From: Psychrobacter submarinus
Lineage (GTDB): Bacteria > Pseudomonadota > Gammaproteobacteria > Pseudomonadales > Moraxellaceae
NCBI RefSeq assembly: GCF_904846685.1
Contig: NZ_CAJHBQ010000001.1
Span: 558,001-622,000, forward strand
Length of the DNA stretch: 64,000 bases
Direction of reading: 5' to 3'
Position 1 is the first letter of the stretch. Each line of letters opens with the position of its first letter. A model generated the notes under the pieces. That model worked only from the letters and a program-made list of their open reading frames with translations. It made no database searches and was not told the DNA's origin. Of the stretch, positions 45,470 to 55,479 are shown one piece after another. The position numbers and the translations under genes were made by a program.

Positions 45470-47230
45470 ATGCCCCAATCTCGTACCAACCTAAACGCTG
45501 AACCCAAAGGAAGCCTTCCCTACTTTATCGGCGTATTGTTACGCTATAGTACCTTTGCCGCTGCTGCCTTTTTGTTTTTGGCAGGACTACTGCTGACCAA
45601 TTGGTGGCTGATTATCATCGGCGGCCTGCTAGTGGCTTTAGGTATCTATGATATTATGCAATCCAAGCACGCCATCTTAACCAACTACCCAGTTGCCGGT
45701 CACGTCCGCTACGTCTTAGAGGATTTTCGGCCTGAGATTCGCCAATATCTATTAGAGAACGATAAGGAACAAGTGCCTTTTTCGCGCCAGCAGCGAGCGC
45801 TCGTGTATCAGCGCGCTAAAAACGTTAGCGACACCAATGCCTTTGGTACTTTAGATAATTTATATGCCCAAGGCAAAGAGTGGTTCTTACAATCTGCCCT
45901 CAGCCATCCGCTAGAAAAACAAGACTTTCGCATTACGGTTGGCGGCGAGCGCTGCATACAGCCTCATGACATGTCAGTATTTAATATCTCAGCGATGAGC
46001 TTTGGTAGTCTCTCTGCCAACGCCATTATGGCGCTTAATCAAGGCGCTAAGATTGGCGGCTTCACGCACGATACCGGTGAGGGTGCTATCAGCCCTTATC
46101 ATCGCAAGTTTGGTGGTGACTTGATTTGGGAGCTTGGCACTGGCTACTTTGGTTGCCGTACTGCCGAAGGCAATTTTGATGCGCAGTCTTTCGCCGAAAA
46201 GGCAGTCGACCCGCAAGTGAAAATGATCGAGATTAAGCTATCGCAGGGCGCGAAACCTGGCAAAGGCGGCGTACTGCCAAGCGAGAAAATCACCCAAGAG
46301 ATTGCCAATACCCGGCAAGTACTTACAGGGCAAGATTGTGTTTCGCCCTCTTCGCATAGCGCTTTTAGTACGCCGCGAGAGCTAGTCGCGTTTTGGCAAC
46401 AACTGCGCGACTTATCAGGCGGTAAGCCTGTTGGGTTTAAGCTGTGCATCGGTCAGCCATGGCAGTTTATGGCGATTGTCAAAGCCATGATGGAAACCGA
46501 CAACTATCCTGATTTTATTGTCATCGATGGCGCTGAAGGCGGCACGGGAGCGGCGCCTGTTGAGTTTATGGACAGTGTCGGCATGCCGCTTATTGATGGC
46601 TTCTTATTCGTGCATAACACCTTAGTTGGTGCCGGTATCCGTGAGAAAATCAAGCTTGGCGTCAGTGGTAAGATTGTCTCAGGCTTTGATATTGCGCGTA
46701 TGCTAGCGCTAGGTGCAGATTGGTGTAACTCTGCGCGCGGCTTTATGTTTGCTGTGGGCTGTATCCAGTCGCGCTCATGTCATACCAACACTTGCCCTGT
46801 CGGCGTGGCTACCCAAGACCCGTATCGTCAAAAAGCACTAGATGTCCCTAGTAAAGCAGAGCGCGTTGCCAGCTTCCACAAAAACACGCTGAAGTCCTTA
46901 TCGAGTATCGTTGGCGCGGTAGGGCTTGAGCATCCAAGCCAGTTGCAGCCTTATCATATCGCTCGCCGCCTTGATGATGGGCAAATCAAGCTCTTATCGA
47001 AGTTCTTTTACTTTGCTGATGAAGGTGCGCTACTCGATCATAGCGCCCGCGCTGATGTCTTCAATCAGATGTGGGTGATGGCTGATGCTGATACTTTCTT
47101 ACCAGATAATGATGCGCTCATCGCTTACAATAAAGACTCGCGTGATAAGGGTAAAAACACAAAGCTCAAGCACGAAAAAACGCTCAAAGATGTGACTGAA
47201 AACATGAATACCAATCTAAAAGAACAGTAA
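45470..47230 (+). CDS. Membrane-anchored FMN-binding glutamate synthase-like protein
   Basis: 586 aa. Two hydrophobic segments at about 20-60, then a GltB-central/FMN-barrel domain: FNISAMSFGSLSANAI, KPGKGGVLPSEKIT, IVIDGAEGGTGAAP and the iron-sulfur Cys cluster in RSCHTNTCPVGVATQDP. It lacks the glutaminase and GXGXG domains of true GOGAT. The family is common and uncharacterised; an oxidoreductase at the inner membrane is likely. The stop overlaps the next start by one base (taATG). Confidence 0.87.
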   Translation: MPQSRTNLNAEPKGSLPYFIGVLLRYSTFAAAAFLFLAGLLLTNWWLIIIGGLLVALGIYDIMQSKHAILTNYPVAGHVRYVLEDFRPEIRQYLLENDKEQVPFSRQQRALVYQRAKNVSDTNAFGTLDNLYAQGKEWFLQSALSHPLEKQDFRITVGGERCIQPHDMSVFNISAMSFGSLSANAIMALNQGAKIGGFTHDTGEGAISPYHRKFGGDLIWELGTGYFGCRTAEGNFDAQSFAEKAVDPQVKMIEIKLSQGAKPGKGGVLPSEKITQEIANTRQVLTGQDCVSPSSHSAFSTPRELVAFWQQLRDLSGGKPVGFKLCIGQPWQFMAIVKAMMETDNYPDFIVIDGAEGGTGAAPVEFMDSVGMPLIDGFLFVHNTLVGAGIREKIKLGVSGKIVSGFDIARMLALGADWCNSARGFMFAVGCIQSRSCHTNTCPVGVATQDPYRQKALDVPSKAERVASFHKNTLKSLSSIVGAVGLEHPSQLQPYHIARRLDDGQIKLLSKFFYFADEGALLDHSARADVFNQMWVMADADTFLPDNDALIAYNKDSRDKGKNTKLKHEKTLKDVTENMNTNLKEQ

Positions 47231-48057
47231 TGTCTCTTAGCCTATCGACTACTCTTAATCGCCAGATACTGCAGCTTAGCGCAGCTTTCTTTTCAGCGAC
47301 AATGTTGAGTGCTTGTCAGCCTTCTAGTACAGATAAGCCTGATAAAACAGCGCAGGTCTGGTCCTGTACGACTGAGCAAACTCCTTTTAGTTATAGTGCT
47401 TGTCGCATCGACAGCCAAGCACTAACTGGAGATCGTTATCAGCTAAAGCTGTTCTGGCAAGATGCTAATAAACAGACGCTACTGACTTTTGACAAACTTA
47501 TTGACAGCCTACCGAGTACCCAGTCACTAAGCCTTGCGGTGAATGCAGGCATGTATAACGACAGCTACGCGCCCATTGGCTATACGGTCATCGAGGGCCA
47601 AGAAAAGCGGGCGCTAAACCTAAAAGAAGGCGGCGGTAATTTTCACCTGCTTCCTAATGGTGTGCTATGGTGGGATAAATCAGGCAAAATACAAATCACT
47701 GAGAGCCAGGTACTAGATGACTTAATCAAAGACGATAGAGCCCAGCCTTGGTATGCCACGCAGTCAGGCCCGATGCTGGTAATCGATAATGAAATCCATC
47801 CTAAATTCAACCCTGATAGCCAGTCTTTAAAGTTTCGTAATGGCGCAGGCGTCTGTAGCGATGGCAGCATGCAGCTGGTCAACAGCGAGGAGCCCGTGAG
47901 CTTTTATCAGTTTGCTGAGCTATTCAAAGAGGATCTGCACTGCCCTAATGCGCTATTCTTGGATGGTGGTATTGCCTCAGCGCTTTACGCGCCTAGCATC
48001 GACAAGCATGATAAAAAACAGATGGGCGTGATGATTGGCGTGGTTGATACTCAGTAA
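47230..48057 (+). CDS. DUF2233/NAGPA-like phosphodiester glycosidase lipoprotein
   Basis: 275 aa. Lipoprotein signal with lipobox LSAC (C about 29). The rest is the NAGPA-type domain: LAVNAGMYNDSYAPIGYTV, LPNGVLWW, QSGPMLV and ALFLDGGIASALY, with the conserved N-A-G-M and D-G-G. Homologues hydrolyse phosphodiester-linked sugars. Translation is coupled to the glutamate-synthase-like gene, though no functional link between the two is known. Confidence 0.85.
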   Translation: MSLSLSTTLNRQILQLSAAFFSATMLSACQPSSTDKPDKTAQVWSCTTEQTPFSYSACRIDSQALTGDRYQLKLFWQDANKQTLLTFDKLIDSLPSTQSLSLAVNAGMYNDSYAPIGYTVIEGQEKRALNLKEGGGNFHLLPNGVLWWDKSGKIQITESQVLDDLIKDDRAQPWYATQSGPMLVIDNEIHPKFNPDSQSLKFRNGAGVCSDGSMQLVNSEEPVSFYQFAELFKEDLHCPNALFLDGGIASALYAPSIDKHDKKQMGVMIGVVDTQ

Positions 48058-48106
48058 ATACGTTAGATCTGAGTTATGAGCTAGATATAAAGCCTTACCT
48101 ATTTGC

Positions 48107-48478
48107 TTAGCCATTAGTTTTTTGTACTTGGCACATCTCAGATATCAGCTTATGCCAGTCTTGCTTTAAGCAAAACTTATAAAATCTGATTTTTAGCGCG
48201 GTTTTTTTGCGGTATAAGCGGCTGGTTTGCCATTTAAGCAGATGCTGCTCTATACTGGAGACGATATACGCTTCGCTAAAGCCTTTGTGATTACTTGGAC
48301 TCAAGACCAATAAGTTGCTCATACATACAGGCGCAACTTCATAAAACAAAATGCGCTCCACCTCACTAATATGCAGATGGGCTACTCGTTTGGCGATATA
48401 CTCATAGCTTATCTCGTTATCGACAAACAAATCTGATAACGCCATCCACGCCACTTTTTTACCGCTAACCTCACTCAT
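48107..48478 (-). CDS. DUF7079-like hypothetical protein
   Basis: 123 aa. The pattern WMALSDLFVDNEISYEYIAKRV, then SEVERILFYEVAPVCMSNLL, fits a small DUF7079-type family of unknown function. Helical, soluble, basic C-terminus. Convergent with the DUF2233 gene and divergent from ychF. No partner visible. Confidence 0.7.
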   Translation of the reverse strand: MSEVSGKKVAWMALSDLFVDNEISYEYIAKRVAHLHISEVERILFYEVAPVCMSNLLVLSPSNHKGFSEAYIVSSIEQHLLKWQTSRLYRKKTALKIRFYKFCLKQDWHKLISEMCQVQKTNG

Positions 48479-48648
48479 AGAACTCCTTTACTATCGCATG
48501 ACATACCATGCCTTAGCTTAAAATTAGCACATCTATCTGCCCCTTAGTAGCTAATAGTGGCTAAATTTTGCTACAATAGCGCCAATTTTTATGCTAAACA
48601 GCAGCACCTTACAAATTACTGATTTTATTAACGTATTGAGAGACCATT

Positions 48649-49740
48649 ATGGGTTTTAACTGCGGTATTGTCGGCCTACCCAATGTAGGCAAATCCACTT
48701 TATTTAATGCTTTGACCAAAGCGGGAATCGCCGCTGAGAACTTTCCCTTTTGTACCAAAGATCCCAACACAGGTATCGTGCCGGTACCCGACCCACGTCT
48801 CAAAAAGCTTGCCGATATCGTCAATCCTGAGCGCGTATTGCCAACGACGATGGAGTTTGTCGATATTGCCGGACTCGTCGCGGGCGCGTCAAAAGGCGAA
48901 GGCATGGGTAATCAGTTCTTAGCCAACATTCGTGAGACTGACGCTATCGCCCACGTGGTACGCTGCTTCGATGATGATAACGTGGTGCATGTCGACGGCC
49001 GCGTCAGCCCAATCGACGATATCGAAACCATCAATACCGAGCTGGCTTTAGCTGACCTCGAAGCCGTTGAGCGCGCTATATTGAACCTCTCCAAAAAAGC
49101 CAAAGGCGGCGATAAAGATGCCACTGCAATGCTTGAGGTGTTCAAAAAGATTGAGCCCCTACTTGCAGAAGGCCGAGCGGCGCGCGCAGCCAACTTAGAT
49201 GATGATGAGAAAAAACTGATCAGAAGCTATGGCCTTATTACCCTTAAGCCTACTATGTATATCGCTAACGTCAGTGAAGATGGCTTTGAAAATAACCCTT
49301 ACTTGGACGCGGTGCGTGACTACGCTACGGGTGAAGACTCTATCGTCATCGCGCTTTGTAACCAAATCGAAGCGGAGATTGCCCAATTAGATGAAGAAGA
49401 TAAAAAAGACTTCCTAGCTGAGATGGATATGGAAGAGGCAGGTCTTGATCAAGTGATTCGCGGCGGTTATGATCTGCTTGATATGCAGACTTACTTTACC
49501 GCTGGGGTCAAAGAAGTTCGTGCGTGGACGGTCGCTATTGGCGCGACAGCACCGCAAGCGGCTGGCGTGATCCATACGGACTTTGAGCGTGGCTTTATCC
49601 GTGCTGAGGTCATCGCTTATGACGACTTTATCGAGTATAACGGTGAAAAAGGCGCAGCGGCGGCGGGTAAATCGCGCTTAGAAGGCAAGACTTATATCGT
49701 GCAAGACGGCGATGTCATGCATTTTAGATTTAACGTTTAA
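48649..49740 (+). CDS. ychF: Redox-responsive ATPase/GTPase YchF
   Basis: 363 aa. Obg-like P-loop GLPNVGKST at 9-17, [34 protein letters not shown] and the C-terminal TGS domain with [15 protein letters not shown]. YchF binds ATP in preference to GTP, associates with ribosomes and dampens the oxidative stress response. Often beside pth in Gammaproteobacteria; pth is not next to it here. Confidence 0.97.
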   Translation: MGFNCGIVGLPNVGKSTLFNALTKAGIAAENFPFCTKDPNTGIVPVPDPRLKKLADIVNPERVLPTTMEFVDIAGLVAGASKGEGMGNQFLANIRETDAIAHVVRCFDDDNVVHVDGRVSPIDDIETINTELALADLEAVERAILNLSKKAKGGDKDATAMLEVFKKIEPLLAEGRAARAANLDDDEKKLIRSYGLITLKPTMYIANVSEDGFENNPYLDAVRDYATGEDSIVIALCNQIEAEIAQLDEEDKKDFLAEMDMEEAGLDQVIRGGYDLLDMQTYFTAGVKEVRAWTVAIGATAPQAAGVIHTDFERGFIRAEVIAYDDFIEYNGEKGAAAAGKSRLEGKTYIVQDGDVMHFRFNV

Positions 49741-49790
49741 GCTTATAGATAAGCGATCCAAACTATAAAATTAAAATAGCGCAAAATATA

Positions 49791-49818
49791 AAGTCAGCCT
49801 GAGTGCTGGCTTTTTTGT
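49791..49818 (+). terminator. Terminator after ychF
   Basis: Stem agtcagc/gctggct (one G-T pair) with loop ctgagt and a six-T run. Confidence 0.8.
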
Positions 49819-49850
49819 GCTTAATTCATATATTGTAAATTGTATATTTT

Positions 49851-49980
49851 GTAGGGTGCGCCCAGCGCACCGATTGTTAACCGTATTCTAGTATTGGGTG
49901 TCGCAAGCTCCACACCAACCTACGTTTGCTTTCTAATTTAAGAATAGATAAAACAATAGCGCAGCCTACGCGACACTTTC
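49851..49980. repeat. REP-like dispersed repeat
   Basis: Perfect hairpin ggtgcgc-cca-gcgcacc at 49855-49871, a second imperfect hairpin ggtgtcgcaagctccacacc near 49900, and gcgcagcctacgcg near 49960 that shares its core with the 39.4-kb repeat. Fills the ychF-dgt gap; no ORF. Confidence 0.65.
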
Positions 49981-50059
49981 CAACATCATATTATTTATTC
50001 ATACGATAAAATTTATGTATGATAATAACTACTATAAAAATAATAACGGACGATAACTA

Positions 50060-51475
50060 ATGAGTAGTTATACTAAACAACCAAAAAACGCTACTGAGCA
50101 CTGGGCTAGATTATTCAATGCTCAGCGTTTAGGTAGTGATAAACAAGCACCCGTGCAAGATAGCGCCCGTACCTCTTTTCATAAAGATTACGACAGATTG
50201 GTGTTTTCACACTCGTTTCGGCAGCTTAATCAAAAAACGCAGGTGCATCCTTTAACCAATCAGCTTGGCATCCACACGCGCTTGACCCATTCGCTAGAGG
50301 TGTCCTGTATCGGGCGCTCGCTTGGGATGATGTCTGCCGAAAAGCTCCATGAAAAGCTCGCTGGCGGCCTGCCTATTGGAGTGTCGTCGGCTGATGTTGG
50401 GGTGATAGTGCAAGCCGCTTGTCTGGCTCATGATATTGGCAATCCGCCTTTTGGTCATGCTGGCGAGTACGCCATACGTGATTGGTTTATTCATGCTGAG
50501 CGCCGCTCGGTACTAGAGTATTTAAGCGCCGAAGAGCGGTTAGATCTATTAGCTTATGAAGGTAACGCACAAGGCTTTCGGCTACTGGTGCGTAATGAGC
50601 ATCATCCTGATAAAGGCGGTATGCGCTTAACTTGCGCCACGCTCGGCGCTTTTATGAAGTACCCTTGGCAAGCCAGCCATAGCAATATCATAGATTGTGA
50701 TAATAGCTACCCCGTAGATAAAGTACAGAAATTTGGCAGTTTTGTCAGTGAAGCGCACCAGTTAGAGGAGCTCGCAACTTGCTTGCAGCTGCCACGCTCA
50801 CAACTGCACGATGGCTTTGCGCGTCATCCGCTCGCTTATTTGTTAGAGGCCGCTGACGATATCTGCTACGCCTTGATAGACTTAGAGGATGGCATCCAGC
50901 TTAATATGCTAAATTTCAATGAAGTTGCAGAAATATTTTATCAGCTCATTGGTGAGCGCCCTGCTGCTATCACTTTACCAGCAAAGCTATCGGTCAGCCA
51001 GCAGTTGGCCTCTTTGCGAGCGCGCGCTATGATGCGGCTCGTCAATACAGTGACGGATGCCTTTGTAGATAATAGCGAGGCGATGCTAGCTGGCGAGCTG
51101 ACTGGTAGTCTATTCGCCCACTGTGATGCAGAAGTGCAAAGCGGTATTACTCAGGCTAAGCTATTGGCTCGCGAGCGCATTTTTAATCATCCAAGTAAGG
51201 TGCGGATGGAGCTGATGGCCAATCAATGCTTGCAGCGATTGCTCGACGCTTTTATGCCGCTTGCTTGGACTGTATCGAATCATGCATCAATGCCCTTTGA
51301 GCAGCAGCGCTTGCTTAGCCTACTACAGCCGCATCTGAGTGAGCAACAGCGCCAGTTGTCTGACAATATTTATCACAACATACTGATTATTTTGGACTTT
51401 ATTACCGGCATGAATGATCATGAAGCTTATCGGCTAGCGCAAGAGTTACAAGGGCACTGGGGCACGATGGTATAA
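50060..51475 (+). CDS. dgt: Deoxyguanosinetriphosphate triphosphohydrolase (dGTPase)
   Basis: 471 aa. HD-superfamily enzyme that splits dGTP to deoxyguanosine and triphosphate. Metal ligands are in THSLEVSCIG (His) and AHDIGNPPFGHAGE (His-Asp), with the FSHSFRQLNQKTQV start and a later H-rich RNEHHPD loop. Full length. By controlling dGTP pools it affects mutation rate and can limit phage replication. Monocistronic. Confidence 0.93.
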   Translation: MSSYTKQPKNATEHWARLFNAQRLGSDKQAPVQDSARTSFHKDYDRLVFSHSFRQLNQKTQVHPLTNQLGIHTRLTHSLEVSCIGRSLGMMSAEKLHEKLAGGLPIGVSSADVGVIVQAACLAHDIGNPPFGHAGEYAIRDWFIHAERRSVLEYLSAEERLDLLAYEGNAQGFRLLVRNEHHPDKGGMRLTCATLGAFMKYPWQASHSNIIDCDNSYPVDKVQKFGSFVSEAHQLEELATCLQLPRSQLHDGFARHPLAYLLEAADDICYALIDLEDGIQLNMLNFNEVAEIFYQLIGERPAAITLPAKLSVSQQLASLRARAMMRLVNTVTDAFVDNSEAMLAGELTGSLFAHCDAEVQSGITQAKLLARERIFNHPSKVRMELMANQCLQRLLDAFMPLAWTVSNHASMPFEQQRLLSLLQPHLSEQQRQLSDNIYHNILIILDFITGMNDHEAYRLAQELQGHWGTMV

Positions 51476-51583
51476 GGTGTTTTTAGGCTACAATAAAAAC
51501 CTAGTACAAGTGTTCTGATTTTATTCGTATTTTCATCTTTAAATCGGTATGATAAACAACAACTCAGCCACAATAGATATCTT

Positions 51584-52264
51584 ATGAGCAGCCGCGAACA
51601 AAAAAAACTTCAAACCAGACGGGCTTTTTTTAATGCCGTTTTAGATCTGTGCATGACTGGGCAATCTTTTAGCTCGATTAGTCTGCGCCAAATTACTCGT
51701 GAAGTGGGCGTAGTGCCCACCGCATTCTATCGGCATTTCGATGATATGGAATCGCTCGGTCAAGCTTTGGTGATTGAGGAGCTTGGCGGTACGATGGCTA
51801 CTTTAAGTGAAGGCTTGCATATCGGCAAGACTCGCAGCTTTGAGCGCCAGATCGCCAAGAGTATTCAGCTGTTCTTACAGATGGTCAGCGAGCAGCCCTA
51901 CTATTGGCAGTTTTTAGTCAGTGAACGCTTTGGCGGCTCGGAGGCGGTGCGCAACACCATCGATAAACTATTAAAGCTGCATATACAGAGCTTATCAGAA
52001 GATTTAGCACTACAGCCGGCTTTTAGTCACATCAACGACTATGACCGTCTTCTGCTGGCTGATGCTGGTATCAACATGTTCTTTTCTTGGATTATCGATT
52101 GGTTAGAGCTGACTTATTCTGAGGATCATGACGATGAAGCCGATTTGGATGAGATTGAGCGCAAAAAGCAACAGATGCAGCATAACTGTACTCGTCAAGC
52201 CCAGATGCTCTTTTATGGCGCTTATAATTGGAAATCTACCGAAGAGACTTTGCTTGATGAATAA
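51584..52264 (+). CDS. FabR-like TetR-family regulator
   Basis: 226 aa. N-terminal TetR HTH with RQITREVGVVPTAFYRHF; the stretch TRRAFF..VL.L....SFSSISLR resembles E. coli FabR, a regulator of unsaturated fatty-acid synthesis. No desaturase gene is adjacent, so the target is inferred from similarity alone. About 110 bp upstream of the start carries no obvious operator. Confidence 0.82.
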   Translation: MSSREQKKLQTRRAFFNAVLDLCMTGQSFSSISLRQITREVGVVPTAFYRHFDDMESLGQALVIEELGGTMATLSEGLHIGKTRSFERQIAKSIQLFLQMVSEQPYYWQFLVSERFGGSEAVRNTIDKLLKLHIQSLSEDLALQPAFSHINDYDRLLLADAGINMFFSWIIDWLELTYSEDHDDEADLDEIERKKQQMQHNCTRQAQMLFYGAYNWKSTEETLLDE

Positions 52265-52297
52265 CGTCTATAATTATTAAAGGATAAAACTAGCTCC

Positions 52298-53383
52298 CTA
52301 AAAGTTAGGCGCAAAGGCCCAAAGCCGCTGAGACACTACTCTAACGGTCTTTGCGGATGTCTTATTAGAGCCGTCATTGCTGTTATTGTCGTTAGCACTG
52401 TTGTTATTAGAATTGTTGTTATTAGCAGCAACGTTATCAGTATTACTACCATCAGAAGTATCGATTTTACTAATTAGCACTGTGGCAAATCTTTGTCGCG
52501 CTGCGCCTAAGTTAGCGCTGTCGGTGGCAGTAATCAGCGCCGTAAAAGCTTGGCTATCGACAGCCAATAATGGCGTCAAAAGCTGACGCTGCTCAGTGCT
52601 GACCGCATTTAAAGGCGGCTGTTGCCAGATACTATCGACTGACTCGATTACTTGTTGCTTTTGCAAACGCTCTAACCCTTGCATCTGCTGCGCGCTGACA
52701 TCCTCGACCAAAGCAGCCAGCACCTCAGGGTGAGCGGTATTGATATTGATCGGTAGATAATAAGGCACCGCAGTCAGATAAGGGCGCAAAGTCGCTAAAT
52801 CCTCCGCGCTCATATTAGGCAGATCTTGCAGCTGATCAACACTGACGAACGGCTGATTGGGTAAAGCGGCGCTTAAGCCAACGCCTTGCTGAGCATAAAC
52901 TACGCCCTCCTCTCCGCCATCCTGATAGACTTCCCTATCCCCATCTTGCCAATCTAGAGCGGCGATAGCGATTTGTGGATCTAGATTGAGCTGAGTCAAT
53001 AGCCGCTGAAAAACACCCAACGCGGCAACGTCTACTGTTCCGTCGTGATAAAGATTATTGATATTAAAGCGGGCGGCCTCATCGCGCAGCTCCATAGTCA
53101 CGGTGTGCGACCCTAAAGGATAAGGTGGCAGCGGCTGCGCCCAAATATCTTGCAAACTATCGGTGTCATTGAGCATACTATCTGCTCGAATCAAAGTGAC
53201 TGCCAGTTGCTGCGCGGCATCAATATCTTGTAGTAGTTGATTCTGATTGAATAATAAGCCGCTGCGACGAATGACAATCTTTTGACTAGCGAGCATAGCT
53301 CCTGCCACCACAGTGATACTGACCACCAATAACAGGATAGTCAATAAAGCCACGCCGCGTTGAGATCTGATTGCTATCGTCAT
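52298..53383 (-). CDS. gspK: Type II secretion minor pseudopilin GspK
   Basis: 361 aa. Type IV prepilin-like N-terminus RGVALLTILLLVV, SAM-like domains with FNINNLYHDG and PININTAHPEVLAALV. It caps the pseudopilus of the type II secretion system with GspI and GspJ. Odd: residues about 315-345 are an Asn/Ser-rich run (NNNNSNNNS type), probably a flexible linker from repeat expansion. Follows gspJ with a 3-bp gap. Confidence 0.9.
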   Translation of the reverse strand: MTIAIRSQRGVALLTILLLVVSITVVAGAMLASQKIVIRRSGLLFNQNQLLQDIDAAQQLAVTLIRADSMLNDTDSLQDIWAQPLPPYPLGSHTVTMELRDEAARFNINNLYHDGTVDVAALGVFQRLLTQLNLDPQIAIAALDWQDGDREVYQDGGEEGVVYAQQGVGLSAALPNQPFVSVDQLQDLPNMSAEDLATLRPYLTAVPYYLPININTAHPEVLAALVEDVSAQQMQGLERLQKQQVIESVDSIWQQPPLNAVSTEQRQLLTPLLAVDSQAFTALITATDSANLGAARQRFATVLISKIDTSDGSNTDNVAANNNNSNNNSANDNNSNDGSNKTSAKTVRVVSQRLWAFAPNF

Positions 53384-53386
53384 AAG

Positions 53387-54202
53387 TCAGTTATTATTGC
53401 CAGTGTTGTTATTATCATTATTGCTATTACTACTGCTCAGCGCATTATCAGTCACAGGTAGAGGCTGCGGCGCTAACGCCCATTGCCAAGTAATCGGCAT
53501 GTCCTGATAGGTAAAGCTAACGGCGACACCTTGTGGCAATAACTGAACGGTGTTTGCTGAGCTTGACTGCGTTACACCGTTGACTCTGTTATTAAGACTA
53601 CTGCTATTCGCACTATTTTTATTGTTATTGGGAAAGGTATTAGCAGGCTCAGGCAGTAATGCTTGCCAGTTGGCAGCGGTTACGCCTTCGAGTAATACGC
53701 TATCTAAGCTCACATTTTGGCGCGTATTATCTCTGTCGCTTTGCATACGAGTATACTGACGGCGAATCAAACGCTCGTCGGCAAAAATATAATCGACATG
53801 CTGCAAACTTGGGCTAGTTTGATAACGGGGGTCTGGATCAGCGAAACGCACAAAGCTTATCTGCTCGCTATTTAGACGCATAAACGGCTCAGGCATCTGT
53901 ACTGACGCAGTATCGTCAGTATTATTGCTCGGATTGTTATTATCGTTGTTATTGCCATTAGAGTCGTTAAGCTCACCTGCAGTTTGAGCATGAGGTGCTT
54001 GATAAGCAATAATCTGTCCCATATCCTGCTGCAGCTGCAAATAGGCGTACTGTAACGCTGCCAAATTATCCGCCTGCAATTGCGCCCTATCGCGCGCACG
54101 ATTGACGCTATCGAATACTTGCCAGCCTGCCACCGCAAGCATCGCAAATATCGCCATAGCGACCATCAGCTCCAGCAAAGTAAAGCCGCGCTGCGCACTC
54201 AT
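53387..54202 (-). CDS. gspJ: Type II secretion minor pseudopilin GspJ
   Basis: 271 aa. Short prepilin leader, then RGFTLLELMVAMAIFAMLAVAG (prepilin peptidase site and hydrophobic helix), and the C-terminal beta domain with ITWQWALAPQPLP. Three Asn-rich low-complexity blocks (about 75-92, 195-206 and at the C-terminus) interrupt it. The start overlaps the gspI stop by four bases (ATGA). Confidence 0.9.
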   Translation of the reverse strand: MSAQRGFTLLELMVAMAIFAMLAVAGWQVFDSVNRARDRAQLQADNLAALQYAYLQLQQDMGQIIAYQAPHAQTAGELNDSNGNNNDNNNPSNNTDDTASVQMPEPFMRLNSEQISFVRFADPDPRYQTSPSLQHVDYIFADERLIRRQYTRMQSDRDNTRQNVSLDSVLLEGVTAANWQALLPEPANTFPNNNKNSANSSSLNNRVNGVTQSSSANTVQLLPQGVAVSFTYQDMPITWQWALAPQPLPVTDNALSSSNSNNDNNNTGNNN

Positions 54203-54750
54203 GGCGAGCCCCCATCATCGCTGTTATCCAAACCAAAGAAGGCGGTACGACTACTTGCTGTCTCAGGGTTACTGACTATCACTGTGATGTCCGTGACGAC
54301 CGAACGCGGCTCGCCATTGAGTATTGGCGCCACCTCAATAGTCACCTGTTTTAAGGCTGGGCTCAAAGTGTCGGCCACGCTCATCTGCACTTGCCAATCC
54401 CGTCCTTGCTCATTGACCCTTTGGCTGCGATTGGCAGTCAGCCAAGTCTGCTGAATACGTAAGTCAGCCGCAGCGTTTTGAGCAACGAAATGCGCTAAGG
54501 TTCGCGTTTTTAGGATATCGACTGAAGACAGATAAGCGCTACTAGCACGGCTAGCCGCAACGGCGACGACGGCTAAGATAGCGAGCGCTACCATCACCTC
54601 AATCAAGGTAAAACCGCGTTCTGATCGGCGCACGTTTATCACTGAAGGGCTGTTAAAGGAGTAGCAAGGCTTATATGACGTATCAGGCACTTTTACAGAA
54701 GGCGGTTTATCTGTTTTTAGACTTAAGCGCGTAAATCTTTTGGTGTTCAT
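54199..54750 (-). CDS. gspI: Type II secretion minor pseudopilin GspI
   Basis: 183 aa. Prepilin motif RGFTLIEVMVALAILAVVAVAA at about 45-66. The leader before it is unusually long at about 45 residues; an internal GTG start near the RRSERG segment would give a normal short leader and may be the true start. The following domain is a typical small GspI fold. It is part of the HIJK operon. Confidence 0.88.
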   Translation of the reverse strand: MNTKRFTRLSLKTDKPPSVKVPDTSYKPCYSFNSPSVINVRRSERGFTLIEVMVALAILAVVAVAASRASSAYLSSVDILKTRTLAHFVAQNAAADLRIQQTWLTANRSQRVNEQGRDWQVQMSVADTLSPALKQVTIEVAPILNGEPRSVVTDITVIVSNPETASSRTAFFGLDNSDDGGSP

Positions 54751-54753
54751 ACG

Positions 54754-55413
54754 CTATAACCCTTGCCCTATCATCATACTGCCATCCGGCATGATGGTAA
54801 TCACCTCACCCACTAGCCGCGACTGATAACGCACTTCTATAGTGACAGGACTGGCTTGACCGGTCCCAAACCAGAGGGCTTGCGGCACCGCTTGTCCAGT
54901 AAACCACGGCTGTAGCGCCTGCGCTTTGGTGCCGCCATTGCTCGCGCTCGTATTACTAGCCTCTAAGCTTTGAATCACTAAACTGACGCCTGCAGGCATC
55001 TGCGGCAAAACAATCTCTGGCTCTAGCTCCCAGCTTGGGGTCGCTACGGCCTCTTTTGGATCCGCAGACATGGCGGAGAGCTCCATGGCGTTTTTGGAGG
55101 TAGTATCGATAGCACCACTAGCGCCAAGGTTACCAGTGGCTTGATAGGCTATATAGGGATTGGAGAGACTGACGATCGCAGGGCTGATCTGTCCTTGTTT
55201 ATCCGCTTGCAAGCTAAGACCCATCGGCTGCATGCGCTCAGCGGATAATAAGCGAACGTAGCTGAGTGAATCGGTTAAATGCTCATAAAAAGCTAAGTGT
55301 TTACGCGATTCGCTGCTGCCAACAGACAAGCTAATCATACCGGCAAAGATGGATAAAATGACCACCACCACTATAATTTCTACCAAAGTAAAGCCAGTCT
55401 GCGCGTGTTTCAT
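54754..55413 (-). CDS. gspH: Type II secretion minor pseudopilin GspH
   Basis: 219 aa. Prepilin motif TGFTLVEIIVVVVILSIFAG directly after a short leader (MKHAQ). ATG at 55413 was chosen; an upstream TTG at 55425 lacks a spaced ribosome binding site. First gene of the gspHIJK run. The gspE ATPase is 2 kb away on the same strand and the remaining type II secretion genes are not in the window. Confidence 0.88.
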   Translation of the reverse strand: MKHAQTGFTLVEIIVVVVILSIFAGMISLSVGSSESRKHLAFYEHLTDSLSYVRLLSAERMQPMGLSLQADKQGQISPAIVSLSNPYIAYQATGNLGASGAIDTTSKNAMELSAMSADPKEAVATPSWELEPEIVLPQMPAGVSLVIQSLEASNTSASNGGTKAQALQPWFTGQAVPQALWFGTGQASPVTIEVRYQSRLVGEVITIMPDGSMMIGQGL

Positions 55414-55479
55414 GATAGAAAGCAAACCTTAATCATTGATCATTAGCAATCAACAGCATTGCTCGCTGATGATTAGCTA

